Position numbers and translations under genes: made by a program | Assembly (NCBI GenBank): GCA_029975915.1 | Contig: JARKOC010000279.1 | Coordinates: forward strand, 1-30,133 | Length of the DNA: 30,133 nucleotides | From: Bryobacteraceae bacterium | GTDB taxonomy: Bacteria; Acidobacteriota; Terriglobia; Bryobacterales; Bryobacteraceae | Direction: 5' to 3' | The notes under the pieces: model-generated | What the model saw: the letters and a program-made list of their open reading frames with translations, nothing else | Told to the model about the DNA's origin: nothing | Databases searched by the model: none | In this document: piece by piece, positions 20,529-29,400 of the stretch | How the letters are laid out: each line of letters starts with the position of its first letter | How positions within the stretch are numbered: position 1 is the first letter of the stretch

Positions 20529-22538
20529 GTGAGCGGCCAGCAGGTTAAACTCAATTCATTGCCGCAGATGCCGCCGGAGGAACGCACTACCGAAATCATG
20601 AACGACGCTCACTCGGAGTTACCTGCCCGGGTAGTGCGGAACCGGCATTTATTGATCCTGCTTGCCGTCGCGGCGGCGATTGCGCTCTCCGTGGTCGTTT
20701 CGTTTCTGCTCCGCTTTGATTTGGCAATCCCGGATAACCAGCGGCGAAACTTGTTCGCCGGCGTGGTGATCGCTCTGGCGACGAAGCTAAGCATTTTCTA
20801 TGTCATGAAGTTGAACCGGGGCTGGTGGACCTGGGTCAGCCTGGTGGACTTCCGCCGATTGCTGGAAGGCAATCTGGTGGGCTCGATCGTCTTTATCTCG
20901 GCGGCGCGGCTGATCATGGGATCGACTTTCCCGCGGTCGATCTACCTCCTGGAGCCGGTGGTCTGCTTCATGGCGTTCAGCACCTTGCGAATGATCCTGC
21001 AGACCTCGCGAGAACTCATCAGCCATGCGTCAAAGGAACGGAAGGTCAGGCGAACGATCGTTTATGGAAGCGGTTGGGCGGCGAACTCGCTTGTTTATGA
21101 GATGCGATCGAATCCCAAGCTTGGATACCGGGTTGTCGGCGTGCTCGACGATGACCTCGAATCCCGGGAGGCGGTGCCACTCGAAGTGAGAGTCCTTGGC
21201 GGAGGCAAAGACCTTGGCAAGGTGTTGGAGGAGTTCAAGAAGGCAGGCGATCCCATCGACGAGGTCCTGGTCGCGTTGCCGACGGCCGCCGCTGCCGAAA
21301 TGAAGGAAGCGGCCGAGACGTGCCGCAAGGCGGGCGTAACTTGCAAGACCCTGCCGGTGCTGGACGACATATTGACAGGCAAGAGCCTGGCGCGTCAGAT
21401 TCGCGAGGTCTCGCTCGAGGACCTGCTATTCCGGAAGCCGATTGTGCTGCAAGACCCGCAGGTTAAGGAATCGATCAAAGGCAAGCGGGTGCTGGTCACC
21501 GGCGCGGCCGGTTCGATCGGCTCTGAATTGTGCCGGCAATTGGCTTCGTTCGGTCCTGAGCGCCTCGTGTTGCTCGATCAAGGGGAAAGCCCGCTGTTCT
21601 ATGTCGATCTCGAACTCGCCGAGCGCTATCCGCTACTGAACAAGGCCGCCGAGATCGGGGACATCCGGGACGCGCTGCGCATGCGGGAAGTGATCGAGCG
21701 TCACCAGATTCAATCCATCTTCCATGCCGCCGCCTACAAGCACGTTCCCCTAATGGAGGCACACGCCCTGGAAGCCGCGGCAAACAACGTGCTGGGCACC
21801 AAACATCTTGTGGATGCGGCGTACAAAGCCGGCGTGGAGACCTTCGTCATGATCTCCTCGGACAAGGCGGTGAACCCGACCAACGTCATGGGGGCGACGA
21901 AACGGGCGGCCGAATTGGTGGTCCGCAGCATCGCGACACAGGAGAGGGGATGCGCCACGAAGTTTGTTTCGGTCCGGTTTGGCAACGTGCTGGGCAGTAA
22001 CGGCAGCGTGATCCCGATCTTCCAGAAGCAGATGGCCGCCGGCGGACCGATCACGGTGACGCACCCCGAGGTCCGGCGCTACTTCATGACCATTAGGGAA
22101 GCCGTGTCGCTGGTCCTGCAGGCGTCCACCATGGGCCGGGAATCGCAGATCTTCGTGCTGGATATGGGCCAGCCGATTCGCATCGCCGACCTGGCCCGAA
22201 GCATGATCACGCTGGCCGGGCTGGAGCCAGACAAGGACATCCAGATTGTATACACCGGGCTGCGGCCCGGCGAAAAGCTCTATGAGGAGCTTCTTACAAG
22301 CGACGAGGAGACGCTGCCGACCCATCACGAAAAGATCCGCGTGTTCAGGCAAGAGCCGATTCCGCATCAGCGGATGGAGGAATGGGTAAACGAGCTCTCG
22401 GAGATCGTTCTACGCCGCGATGCGGCGGGCGTTGTCGCTCACTTGAAAGCGCTGATACCGGAATACAACGTCAGCGACACATGGCTAAAAGCAATTGAGA
22501 CCGTAACGAACAACCGTCCTCTTATGGGGAGACAGTAA
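20529..22538 (+). CDS. Membrane-bound nucleotide-sugar 4,6-dehydratase, WbpM/CapD/FlaA1-like
   Basis: Catalyses C4,C6 dehydration of a UDP-HexNAc to the 4-keto-6-deoxy sugar, a precursor of QuiNAc, FucNAc and bacillosamine. The 669 residues show four N-terminal membrane helices (about 40-62, 74-93, 113-130, 138-155) and a first Rossmann-like domain (VRRTIVYGSG near 173). The SDR catalytic domain follows, with TGAAGSIGSELCRQ near 324-337 and HAAAYKHVPLMEAHALEAAANNVLGTK near 400. In SDKAVNPTNVMGATKRAAE (443-461) the active-site Tyr of the SDR pattern is replaced by Met, as is typical of WbpM. The GTG at 20529 is taken as the start with a weak upstream GGAGAGG; ATGs at 20568 and 20598 are alternatives. 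It lies 54 bp after the GT4 gene, on the same strand. Confidence 0.88.
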   Translation: MSGQQVKLNSLPQMPPEERTTEIMNDAHSELPARVVRNRHLLILLAVAAAIALSVVVSFLLRFDLAIPDNQRRNLFAGVVIALATKLSIFYVMKLNRGWWTWVSLVDFRRLLEGNLVGSIVFISAARLIMGSTFPRSIYLLEPVVCFMAFSTLRMILQTSRELISHASKERKVRRTIVYGSGWAANSLVYEMRSNPKLGYRVVGVLDDDLESREAVPLEVRVLGGGKDLGKVLEEFKKAGDPIDEVLVALPTAAAAEMKEAAETCRKAGVTCKTLPVLDDILTGKSLARQIREVSLEDLLFRKPIVLQDPQVKESIKGKRVLVTGAAGSIGSELCRQLASFGPERLVLLDQGESPLFYVDLELAERYPLLNKAAEIGDIRDALRMREVIERHQIQSIFHAAAYKHVPLMEAHALEAAANNVLGTKHLVDAAYKAGVETFVMISSDKAVNPTNVMGATKRAAELVVRSIATQERGCATKFVSVRFGNVLGSNGSVIPIFQKQMAAGGPITVTHPEVRRYFMTIREAVSLVLQASTMGRESQIFVLDMGQPIRIADLARSMITLAGLEPDKDIQIVYTGLRPGEKLYEELLTSDEETLPTHHEKIRVFRQEPIPHQRMEEWVNELSEIVLRRDAAGVVAHLKALIPEYNVSDTWLKAIETVTNNRPLMGRQ

Positions 22539-22623
22539 AGGGACAGGAAAAGGACAAGGAAAACAACGGCCAGGTGAACCGATCACGCATGAAGGGAAAC
22601 CAGGTTCACAGCCGGGAGACACT

Positions 22624-23949
22624 ATGGGAACCACAGCAGTATTGAACGCAGCCGGCGCCGAGCTGCACCAGAAGATTACGTCCAAGACCGCCAAGGTCGG
22701 AGTTGTCGGTCTTGGATATGTCGGATTGCCGCTTGCCGTGGAGTTTGGCAAGGTTGGCTTCCAGGTGACGGGCATCGACTTGCTGGAGGGCAAGACGAAG
22801 CAGCTCAACCAGGGGCTTTCCTATATCCAGGATGTCCCGTCCGAGGCGGTTCAAGAGCTCGTCTCTCAGGGCTTGTTCCGCGCCACGACCGACTTCAGCG
22901 TGATCGCCGAACTCGACACGATCAACATCGCCGTGCCTACTCCTCTGCGTAAAACCAAGGACCCGGACATGAGCTACATCGTGTCGGCTTGCGAGGAGAT
23001 CGCCAGGCACATCCATCCAGGCATGCTGATCATCCTTGAATCGACCACTTATCCAGGCACGACGGATGAGCTGGTCAGGCCGATGCTCGAGCACAGCGGG
23101 CTGAAGGCGGGCGAGGATTTCTTCCTCTGCTTCTCGCCTGAACGCGTGGACCCGGGCAACGAGAAGTATCAGACCAAGAACATCCCGAAGGTGGTCGGCG
23201 GCTATTCAGAGGCCTGCACGGAGTTGGGCCGGGCATTCTACAGCCAGGCGCTGGAGACCGTGGTGCCTGTGAGCTCGACCCAGGTAGCCGAGATGGTGAA
23301 ACTGCTCGAGAACACCTTCCGCATGATCAACATCGGTCTGGTGAACGAGATGGCGTTGATGTGCGACCGCATGGGGATCAACGTTTGGGAGGTGATCTCG
23401 GCGGCGGCGACCAAACCATTCGGCTTCATGCCGTTTTACCCGGGACCCGGGCTGGGCGGGCACTGCATCCCGATCGATCCTTTCTATCTGTCGTGGAAGT
23501 CGAAGCAGGCCGGCATTGAGGCGCGTTTTATCGAACTGGCGGGCGCCATCAACGGCCAGATGCCGCACTTTGTCATCGAGAAGGTTCAGAATGCGCTGAA
23601 CAACGTCCGCAAGCCGTTGAATGGCTCGAAAGTACACATTCTGGGTATCGCTTATAAGCGCGATATCGATGATGTGCGGGAGTCGCCTGCGCTGGACGTG
23701 ATTCATCTGCTGCAGACCCGCGGCGCCGAAGTCACCTTTACCGATCCGTATGTTCCCGAGGTCAGGCTCGATCATTCCACGATGAAGTCGTCGCCAATGA
23801 TGCCGGCCGTGGCCGAGGCCGATTGCGTTGTGATCATCACCGATCACGCTTCGTTCGATTACGCTGGGATCGTCAGCGCGGCGAAGCTGATTGTCGATAC
23901 CAGGAACGCTCTGAAGGCCTACTCCGATCCGAAGATCGTCCGGCTATGA
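22624..23949 (+). CDS. UDP-N-acetyl-hexosamine 6-dehydrogenase (WbpA/TviB-type)
   Basis: NAD-dependent four-electron oxidation of a UDP-HexNAc to the corresponding uronate; the UDP-GlcNAc/ManNAc group is the best fit. The 441-residue length is usual. The N-terminal NAD-binding motif is VGVVGLGYVGLPLAVEFG (about 25-42). The STTYPGTT and CFSPERVDPG motifs follow, and the central helix KLLENTFRMINIGLVNEMALMCDRMGI connects the domains. The catalytic cysteine is C281 in GLGGHCIPIDPFYLSWK. The C-terminal UDP-binding domain has ILGIAYKRDIDDVRESPALDVI. GGGAGAC precedes the ATG. It lies 85 bp after the dehydratase, in the same operon. Both enzymes can draw on UDP-GlcNAc, so the polymer probably contains a 6-deoxy-HexNAc and a HexNAc-uronate. 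Confidence 0.88.
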   Translation: MGTTAVLNAAGAELHQKITSKTAKVGVVGLGYVGLPLAVEFGKVGFQVTGIDLLEGKTKQLNQGLSYIQDVPSEAVQELVSQGLFRATTDFSVIAELDTINIAVPTPLRKTKDPDMSYIVSACEEIARHIHPGMLIILESTTYPGTTDELVRPMLEHSGLKAGEDFFLCFSPERVDPGNEKYQTKNIPKVVGGYSEACTELGRAFYSQALETVVPVSSTQVAEMVKLLENTFRMINIGLVNEMALMCDRMGINVWEVISAAATKPFGFMPFYPGPGLGGHCIPIDPFYLSWKSKQAGIEARFIELAGAINGQMPHFVIEKVQNALNNVRKPLNGSKVHILGIAYKRDIDDVRESPALDVIHLLQTRGAEVTFTDPYVPEVRLDHSTMKSSPMMPAVAEADCVVIITDHASFDYAGIVSAAKLIVDTRNALKAYSDPKIVRL

Positions 23950-23989
23950 GGGGGACTGAACTGGCGCAGGGCAGGGAAGAGGCTGAACG

Positions 23990-24823
23990 ATGAGTTCTCC
24001 GCGGGTCAGCGTGGTAATGCTGACGTTCAACCGGCCGCAATTTATCAGCCGGGCGATCGAGAGCATCCGCGCGCAGACATTTACCGACTGGGAGCTGCTG
24101 GTTGTCCACGACGGGCCGAATGAGACCGTGAAGCAGGTGATGGAGGACTGGGTGGCGCGGGAGCCGCGCATCCGCTACTTCCGCCGCCTGGAGAAGGGCA
24201 ATATCGGCGAAGCGACCAACTACGGGCTGAAGCGCGCCGCCGGCGAGTACATCGCCATCCTGGATGATGACGATTACTGGCGGACAAGCGACAAGCTAGA
24301 GAAACAAGTCAAGTTTCTGGACGAAAATCCGGATTACGTCTGCTGCGCTGGCGGGGCCGTTGTGATTGATCCCCAGGGCAGGGAAACGATGCGGTACCTG
24401 AAGCCGGAAACACACGAGGAGATGGAGCGCGGCGCCCTGATCGCCAACCCGATCGTCCACTCCACGGCGCTCTACCGGAAGTCGGCTGCCGAGCAAGCAG
24501 GTTTGTACGCCGAAGACTTGGCCGGCTGCCAGGATTGGGATTTCTTTCTCAAGTTGGGAAGGGTTGGCAGGCTCAGGAACTTTCCGGAACACTTACTGAA
24601 CTATCAAGTATGGGATGGCAGCGGCAGTTTGCAGGACCAGCGGAAGAACGCCAAATCGACCTGGAAGGTGTTCAAGCGGCACCAGGCGCACTATCCGGGC
24701 CGTCTATTGGCATTCGTGGTGCGACTGGGCTATCTTTCGTATGCCTACCTCCCCTACTGGCTCCGCAAGGCGACCTACCAGGCGGTGACCCGATTTAAGA
24801 AAGCGGCTTTTTATAACGGGTAA
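23990..24823 (+). CDS. Family 2 glycosyltransferase
   Basis: Predicted inverting GT-A glycosyltransferase of 277 residues that adds a sugar to the lipid-linked repeat unit at the cytoplasmic face. The start VSVVMLTFNRPQFISRAIESIRAQTFTDWELLVVHDG is the classic GT2 nucleotide-binding region. RAAGEYIAILDDDDYW (about 81-96) holds the metal-binding aspartates, and GCQDWDFFLKLGRVG near 180-195 (an ED/QDWD-type motif) supplies the likely catalytic base. The C-terminal 40 residues are hydrophobic and basic, perhaps a membrane-associating helix. The donor and acceptor are unknown. It begins 40 bp after the dehydrogenase and is the last gene of the forward operon visible; no terminator with a T-run is obvious after it. 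Confidence 0.88.
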   Translation: MSSPRVSVVMLTFNRPQFISRAIESIRAQTFTDWELLVVHDGPNETVKQVMEDWVAREPRIRYFRRLEKGNIGEATNYGLKRAAGEYIAILDDDDYWRTSDKLEKQVKFLDENPDYVCCAGGAVVIDPQGRETMRYLKPETHEEMERGALIANPIVHSTALYRKSAAEQAGLYAEDLAGCQDWDFFLKLGRVGRLRNFPEHLLNYQVWDGSGSLQDQRKNAKSTWKVFKRHQAHYPGRLLAFVVRLGYLSYAYLPYWLRKATYQAVTRFKKAAFYNG

Positions 24824-25528
24824 CGGCCGTCAGGGCCGGTGGCTCCGTTTGGATGACAAGTCAAAAACGGCGTGTATTTTGCATCTTATCAGGCCGTCAA
24901 CAGGCGACACCCTGAATGGAGTTGTAACAAGCGCATTTTCTATTTGATGTCGAGCGGCCAAGTCCACATCCGGCCATTCCATATTTCCCTCGTCCCACCT
25001 TTCAGGCTTCCGCTCCTGTGACGCAGCATCACAAGGCCCAAAATGGACGGCGGGGCAGGCAGCCAACACGGACACGCTTGTAGTGTGCGGGGCCGGGTGG
25101 CGCTTCCATACAGCCGATCACAGCAGAACTTCAAGTGGAAAGCAGGCTAGTGGCCGGAGTGGATTCTAAGGTAAACAAGTGATTCTAAACCGTGCTCCAG
25201 CCATCAACGCGCGGCCGCCACGCCTGAGGACGTGGCGAGAGAATCGTTGGATCACATGCGCTAAGAGGCGACGGTCAAACCCGAGCCCACACGTTCCGTG
25301 CGGATCCAGCCGGCGGCTGAGCGGCCCCATTTGGGGGAAAAGTTAAGCCACAAAAAGACCCTACTATCTTTATTTATATTGTTTGGGGACTCCTGGCAAA
25401 ATTCGCCTAAGTACTAGTACTGAGTTTGGTACTTGACTACTTAGGTGAATTAGCCTAAGCTTCAGGGTAACGCTTGAGGTCCAGCTTGGAGTGAAAGGGC
25501 CCAAAGCGCAATTGGAGGAACAAACCCT
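24824..25528. other. Non-coding gap between the glycosyltransferase and a PEP-CTERM gene
   Basis: About 700 bp. Short open frames here have unlikely compositions and no ribosome sites, so I call no gene. Visible items are a 7-bp stem-loop at 25216-25237 (CGCCACG/CGTGGCG), an 8-bp direct repeat GATTCTAA at 25162 and 25181, an AT-rich patch at about 25355-25385, and the promoter-proximal inverted repeats at 25402-25449. Confidence 0.5.
25402..25449. promoter_or_regulatory. Nested inverted repeats and shared PEP-CTERM motif (copy 2)
   Basis: TTCGCCTAAGTA (25402-25413) and TACTTAGGTGAA (25438-25449) are inverted with 11 of 12 matches. Between them lie the palindrome GTACTAGTAC (25411-25420) and TTTGGTACTTGAC (25425-25437), the 13-mer that also precedes the gene at 2082. 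CTTAGG and CCTAAG recur just downstream to about 25459. The site is 80-127 bp before the ATG at 25529. Confidence 0.6.
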
Positions 25529-26248
25529 ATGTCAAATGTTTTAAGGCTCAGCGTCGTCTTGCTCGTTTTCTCGGCGCTCACTTTCGCGACGCCGCAACCC
25601 TGCGTTCAGGGCTCGCTGGCCGATTACATGGCTCTTGGCAGCACCGGCTGCTCCATCGGAGACAAGATCTTCTACAACTTCGATTTCGAGGTTAACCAGA
25701 CTCTGCCGCAGATTGATCCGCAGGCAGCGAACTTCGTTGTGATTAAGCCCCAGACCTTTGGGTCTACAATGGTTCTGAACTTCAATGGGTCACAATTTGC
25801 TGCTGGGGATGGCGAGTTTGGGAATGTCGGAATCTACTACTCAGTGAAGACCGCCACGGGGGCAAAGACGATTGCCGTCGGTTCACTATTCGCGACTGGA
25901 GGGGCCAGCGGCGACGGCTATATTGCCATTACTGAAGGTGTATGCGCTGGCCAGGATGTGTGGGGCATGGGATGTGCGCAGCCTGGTCAGATGTTCGTTG
26001 AAATCAACAAAAACTCGCCGGGCGGTGTGGATAGTCTGCTTTTCAACCCGCTCGTGAACAAGGTTTCAGTGTATAAGGATATTATCCTTTCCGGTCTCAC
26101 GAACCCAGGGGGCACTTACTCATCATCCTCGAAGTTTTCAACGATGAGTCAGTCCTGGACGCAGGTTCCCGAGCCGGGCGCCGCGTTCGCTCTGCTGCTG
26201 GGCCTGGGCGGCATCGGCTATGCCCTGCGCCGCCGTCGGACGGTCTAG
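25529..26248 (+). CDS. PEP-CTERM sorting domain-containing protein
   Basis: Predicted exported protein of 239 residues. The signal peptide is MSNVLRLSVVLLVFSALTFA, and the C-terminus VPEPGAAFALLLGLGGIGYALRRRRTV is a complete PEP-CTERM signal. The ectodomain starts with a cysteine pair (PCVQG...GCSIGDKIFYNFDF) and contains another (GVCAGQDVWGMGCAQPG). The CSIGDKIFYNF opening is one I associate with PEP-CTERM proteins of acidobacteria but cannot tie to a function. GGAGGA lies about eight bases before the ATG. Its promoter region carries the most elaborate repeat cluster among the PEP-CTERM genes, and a strong intrinsic terminator follows, so it is monocistronic. Confidence 0.85.
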   Translation: MSNVLRLSVVLLVFSALTFATPQPCVQGSLADYMALGSTGCSIGDKIFYNFDFEVNQTLPQIDPQAANFVVIKPQTFGSTMVLNFNGSQFAAGDGEFGNVGIYYSVKTATGAKTIAVGSLFATGGASGDGYIAITEGVCAGQDVWGMGCAQPGQMFVEINKNSPGGVDSLLFNPLVNKVSVYKDIILSGLTNPGGTYSSSSKFSTMSQSWTQVPEPGAAFALLLGLGGIGYALRRRRTV

Positions 26249-26324
26249 AAGGATAGATGCTGTTTGACAATCCGGAACTTGGCCTTGGCCTGAAGTTGGC
26301 ATAGGCAAGAAGTTCTTCCCAATG

Positions 26325-26355
26325 AAGGACGCGCGGGTTATTCCTGCGCGTCCTT
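26325..26355 (+). terminator. Rho-independent terminator
   Basis: AAGGACGCGC (26325-26334) pairs perfectly with GCGCGTCCTT (26346-26355), followed by TTTG. It ends the PEP-CTERM transcript 77 bp after the stop codon. Confidence 0.8.
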
Positions 26356-26446
26356 TGTGCTTACTGCGGACCACCTAGCAAAGGTGCTAATCTGACGTAG
26401 GAGGCTATTCCCCCCCCTGCCTGCCTCCGATCAATCAGATATAGCT

Positions 26447-29400
26447 ATGAAACGCCCTATGTTCGTCTCCATCCTACTGGTCTTGTCGTTTGTGGCCCCT
26501 CTTAAGCCCCAGCCGCATCCGAGGATGTTTCTCACGCCTGCGACGATGTCTGAGTTGCAGGCGCGAGTTGCGGCTAACTCATTGGAATGGAGGCAGTTGC
26601 TTGGAACCACTTATCTTAGTGGTCTGAACTGCACACGCCTCACAACATCCTACCCGACATTAACTCCCGATGGATTGCCGCCAGTGTATGGGCCTGGGGA
26701 CGCCAGGCTAACGGGGGATTCTCTCAATCTTAAAGCTTCTTCAAGTATGCCGGGTATGGTCAATCTGGCCGCGTGCTACATGATGACCAAAAGCACGGAC
26801 CCAACCAAAGCTGCAAAATATCTGACGATGGTCAAGAAGTACCTAAACGCCATCGCCGATCCGTTTGTGACGGTTGTGATCGATGGCGAGAGCCGGGCCG
26901 CTGCAAATCTCACGAACACAGGTCCGGATGGGCAAGCATATGTTGACTTGCGCTATAGCGCAACCAAGGTCGGGCAATCGGTGATTGTGTCCGGATCGAG
27001 AGGGTGCCCGGATGCAAATGGGACCCGTGTGGTGGCGTCTGTGCCCTCGATCCACGCCTTCACTCTGAACTATCCCGATGGCAAGCCGGTGATCTGCCCG
27101 AGTTCGACGCTGGATGAGTCATGGGGATGGTTGCGAGACGGCGGTTACGACATTCGCACTGTCGTCCCGCCGACAGCCATTGTGTATGACTGGCTGCATG
27201 ATGAGATTGCGGCCGATACTGATTTGAAAAACAGGCTCTACGCCGTAATGAACGCGTTCATAACCGAGTTCAAAGTGCTCGCTCGCGCTGGACTGCCGCA
27301 GGAGGTTGCTCCGCAGAGCAACTATCACGCACATTATTACTCAGCGCTTGGACTGGTTGGTATTGCGACAAGAGGCGAGAACCCGCGGGGCGAGGAGTGG
27401 TACCAAGAATGGCGCAACAAGGTTCATTTCGAGCGGGATCAGCCATACTTCCAGCGTTGGCTTGGCAATAGTGCTGGATTTCCGGAGACCTACCACTACA
27501 TGCGGGATAGCGCTCCGGCTCTGATGCTGCCGATCATCGCTAATTACACGGCGAACAACGAAGACCTGGTCAATGGAGTGGATGCGAAGGGATCGGCCTT
27601 GCCGGCGTTCCCCTGGCCGGTGGAATTGATGCGTTATCTGGTCCATTCGACCACGCCGGACGGGATGCACATCGTTGACCGCGGATTTGAGGAGTTGCCC
27701 GATTCGGTTCCGTGGGACGTGCAAAGATGGACGCCCCACCCCGCATTGATGGCCCACTATGCCGGTAACCTGTTCAAAGATCCGTTCGCACCGAAGTTTC
27801 ATAAGTATGTCAGTGAACGGATGAGTAAATACTACACTCTGACGGGCGGTCCAACGATCAACTCGGATGCGGCGAGTGGGCCATTGTGGGCGAGATTCCT
27901 GTTTTGGGACCCAGAGGCGCCGGAGGAGGAATGGTCTGCAACCGAGCCGTTGTCCAAGGCGATGGCGAGCAACCCAGCCGGCGGCTTCGGACTTGTTAAT
28001 ATGAGGTCCAGTTGGGCGAAGGATGGAATTCTGGGCAGTTTCATGGTCTGCCCGGTGACTTCAGATGCTTACAACGGCAAGGAACGCTATGACAAAGGCT
28101 CGCTGATCATTGAAAGAGCTGGCGTCAATTTCCTGGTCAACCCCGTCGGGGAAGCAGCGCGGACTTACGTCAAAGGGAGCACGGCCCATTCCTATTTCAA
28201 TACGGACGTATATCATTACTCGCTGTGGTATCTGAACCGTCCAGGCTGGACTTCACGTCAGCACCCGAACAAGACTCCGGGCCAGAGCTTTAACCACGAA
28301 CTGCCCGAATTCCCGACCCGCATTGATCTCTACGAAGACGGCGGCAGTTATGTCTACTCTCGTGGCGTGGACATCGAGAAGACCTATACGACTGGGGATT
28401 CGGGGATAGCATTCTTCCCTATGGAGCGCTGGGACCGGGAAGTCGTCTATGTTCGTCCCAAAGTTTGGGTCGTATACGACAGGACCGCGAAGAAGAACGG
28501 CAAGTACAGCTACTCGCAATACTTGGGATGGGCGGTTGGGAAGACGCCAGGAGCAGTGGAGTCGCCCAACTCGACCATGAGGCGTGTTTCCGTATCGGAT
28601 GGGGAAACATTCAAAGGCGCTATCACTGCCGTTCTTCCGGAAAACGCGAATGTCAATATTGAGGATGCCGGCAACTATGGTGTCTTATACCATGTCCAGG
28701 TTTCTCCGCCCGCTGATACGGATGAAATGAACTGGCTCACCGTGCTCGATGGCGCTGATTCGGCTGGAGCCGTGGCCGACGTAGAGCGGCTGTCGGGTTC
28801 TGGTGTCGATGCGGTCCGGCTGAATGGAGCCGATGTGGTGGGCTTCGTGAATGGCAGCGGCGCTCTGAGTTATGCTTTCACGCCGAAGGCAAATGGGACT
28901 CACATCATCGCTGGTTTGACCCCTGGAGGCAAGTACACCGTCGAGAAAACGACGCTGGAGAGCGGGCTAATTCGAATCACCATTGCAGCGGACGCGGCTG
29001 GAGCTTTTGAGGCAAGCGCCAGTGCGGGCGTGTTGAGCTTCGATGGGGATTCGCTTACGCCAAAGGCTTCGACGGGATCATGTTCTGTGACGGTAAGCCC
29101 CTTGAGCCAGTCGGTCGTGGCCGCCGGCGGCAGTGTCCAGTTGGCGGTGACGGCAGAGGCTGGGTGCGCTTGGACGCTCAGCACTCCACCATCCTGGATA
29201 GCGGCCTCGTCCTCTCTTTCCGGGAGCGGGAATGGCACGATTGTCCTGGCGGTTTCGGCGAACACCGGCGGGGTGCGTTCATCGGCTCTGAGCATTGGAG
29301 GCAAGACGGTGACGATCCAGCAGCAAGCGGCCGCCACAAGCTGTTCCTACACACTGGCGCCGGCTTCGCTCAGTTCCGTCGCCGCAGGGGGAACCCAAAG

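Noticed and set aside
24830..25134. Minus-strand frames in the gap after the glycosyltransferase
   Set aside because: No domain, no ribosome site and an improbable amino-acid mix; could be a decayed gene but nothing recognisable remains.
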